Positions 6,488 through 7,136 of a stretch of 7,136 nt of DNA are shown here, piece by piece. Positions within the stretch are counted from its first letter, which is position 1; every line of letters begins with the position of its first letter. The translations under genes and the position numbers were made by a program. The stretch is from Spirochaetes bacterium RIFOXYC1_FULL_54_7 (GTDB taxonomy: Bacteria > Spirochaetota > Spirochaetia > Treponematales > UBA12059), in contig MIBM01000058.1 of NCBI GenBank assembly GCA_001830645.1, positions 5,335-12,470 of the forward strand, given 5' to 3'. The notes under the pieces were generated by a model, which had not been told where the DNA came from, did no database searches, and saw only the letters and a program-made list of their open reading frames with translations.

Positions 6488-6493
6488 CTCCTC
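6488..6493 (-). promoter_or_regulatory. Ribosome binding site GAGGAG that fixes the barrel start at 6480
   Basis: GAGGAG on the minus strand lies 7 nt before the ATG at 6478-6480, within the 16-nt gap after the previous gene's TGA. It selects this ATG over upstream in-frame ATGs (including one at 6495 and one at 6600 inside the previous gene) that would bury the signal peptide. Confidence 0.75.
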
Positions 6494-6496
6494 ATT

Positions 6497-7136
6497 TCAC
6501 AGATCAAGAAGGTCGCCAAGGTTGGCGGCGTCCAGGATATTGGCCAGATAGCCGGTATCAGTATTCGGGGACACAAAATCCGGCGGGGTGATGGCATCAT
6601 CTGTCAAGACAGCGTATAGATACTCGCCTGCATCGGTATACTCGACTGGTATGGTCAAACCACCAATGGCAGCGGCAATGAATGCTCCAACCGCGATATC
6701 GCCGGCACTGGCACTTGTGGTGAGGTAATCACCGTCCAGGTTGCTGCCGATGGCTTCATAGTAAGCATTGGCATCAACGAAGGCGTCAATCATTTCCCGA
6801 AAAGCCGTCTCGTCAAGTACATCACCGCTGTACACAGAGGCTGGAAGGACCAGATCAAGCAGTTCGTCTATGGTAGAGATTCCTTCGGTAGGACTGTCTG
6901 CAAGACCTGCCGCGTTGGCCAGGAGGTCACCGGCCGGACTGGTGTAGATGATGACGCTGGCACCGAGTATGCCGGCTTCCTGGATCTCGAAGGTGGTAAA
7001 ATCACCACTGTTCACCGGATTGATGATATCCGCAGTTTTGCCCAGCACTGCGGTCTTGACTGCAGGATCGGATCCAACAGTTTTGTAGAAGGCTTCGCTT
7101 TCCGACTGGGCAAGCAGGTCGCCAACGCTTGCGGAG
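6497..7136 (-). CDS. Acidic, probably exported protein, C-terminal part (start beyond right edge)
   Basis: I do not recognise the family. The frame is open to the right edge and 212 residues are visible; the GTG at 7046-7048 is internal, since reading continues upstream without a stop. The chain is Ala/Leu/Asp-rich, probably mostly helical, with repeated Gly-Asp-Leu-Leu motifs (VGDLLAQ, AGDLLANA, LGDLLDL). About 34 Asp/Glu face only 3 Lys and 1 Arg. In composition, in ending near a short hydrophobic/acidic tail and in position just before a UPF0164-like barrel, it resembles the lipoprotein at 4574-5242, so it may be a distant paralog and a lipoprotein too. That cannot be confirmed, because the N-terminus with any lipobox is outside the window. 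Its TGA lies 16 nt before the barrel gene, so co-transcription is likely. Confidence 0.8.
   Translation of the reverse strand, partial: SASVGDLLAQSESEAFYKTVGSDPAVKTAVLGKTADIINPVNSGDFTTFEIQEAGILGASVIIYTSPAGDLLANAAGLADSPTEGISTIDELLDLVLPASVYSGDVLDETAFREMIDAFVDANAYYEAIGSNLDGDYLTTSASAGDIAVGAFIAAAIGGLTIPVEYTDAGEYLYAVLTDDAITPPDFVSPNTDTGYLANILDAANLGDLLDL

Noticed and set aside
1..7136. CRISPR arrays, insertion sequences, prophage or defence genes
   Set aside because: I saw no regularly spaced repeats, terminal inverted repeats, transposase-like or nuclease-like proteins; all coding space is filled by cheA, exported proteins and one tRNA.

Overview
The window looks like a piece of a spirochete chromosome, most likely from the Treponema/Spirochaeta group. 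The main reasons are the N-terminal sequence of a CheA kinase that reads like treponemal CheA, and two paralogous exported proteins that resemble the UPF0164 / FadL-like outer-membrane family known from Treponema. By eye the GC content is moderately high; I did not compute it. All assignments come from reading the sequence and from recalled family features, with no database search.

Layout, left to right. Positions 1-917 (minus strand) hold the first 305 codons of cheA, which runs off the left edge. A 170-nt divergent intergenic region (918-1087) carries palindromes and a good -10 hexamer. It is followed by a two-gene plus-strand operon (1088-2296 and 2308-3207) for two exported proteins that look like outer-membrane beta-barrels and that I cannot assign to a family. 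A complete tRNA-Lys(UUU) gene lies on the minus strand at 3242-3314 with a recognisable promoter upstream. From 3399 to the right edge there is a minus-strand cluster, read right to left: the C-terminal part of a very acidic protein (6497-7136, open at the edge), a UPF0164-like barrel (5341-6480), an acidic lipoprotein (4574-5242), and a second UPF0164-like barrel (3399-4544). No stretch longer than 300 bases is without a gene.

The most interesting feature is that the right-hand cluster looks like two copies of one module. Each is an acidic, Lys/Arg-poor protein followed after 16-29 nt by a FadL-like barrel, and the two modules are separated by a 98-nt gap with a perfect 9-bp hairpin. The two barrels are collinear paralogs. 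A plausible but unproven reading is that each lipoprotein works with its barrel in transport across, or at, the outer membrane. Apart from cheA and the tRNA, every gene here seems to encode an exported envelope protein, so the region can be seen as an envelope-protein cluster beside a chemotaxis locus.
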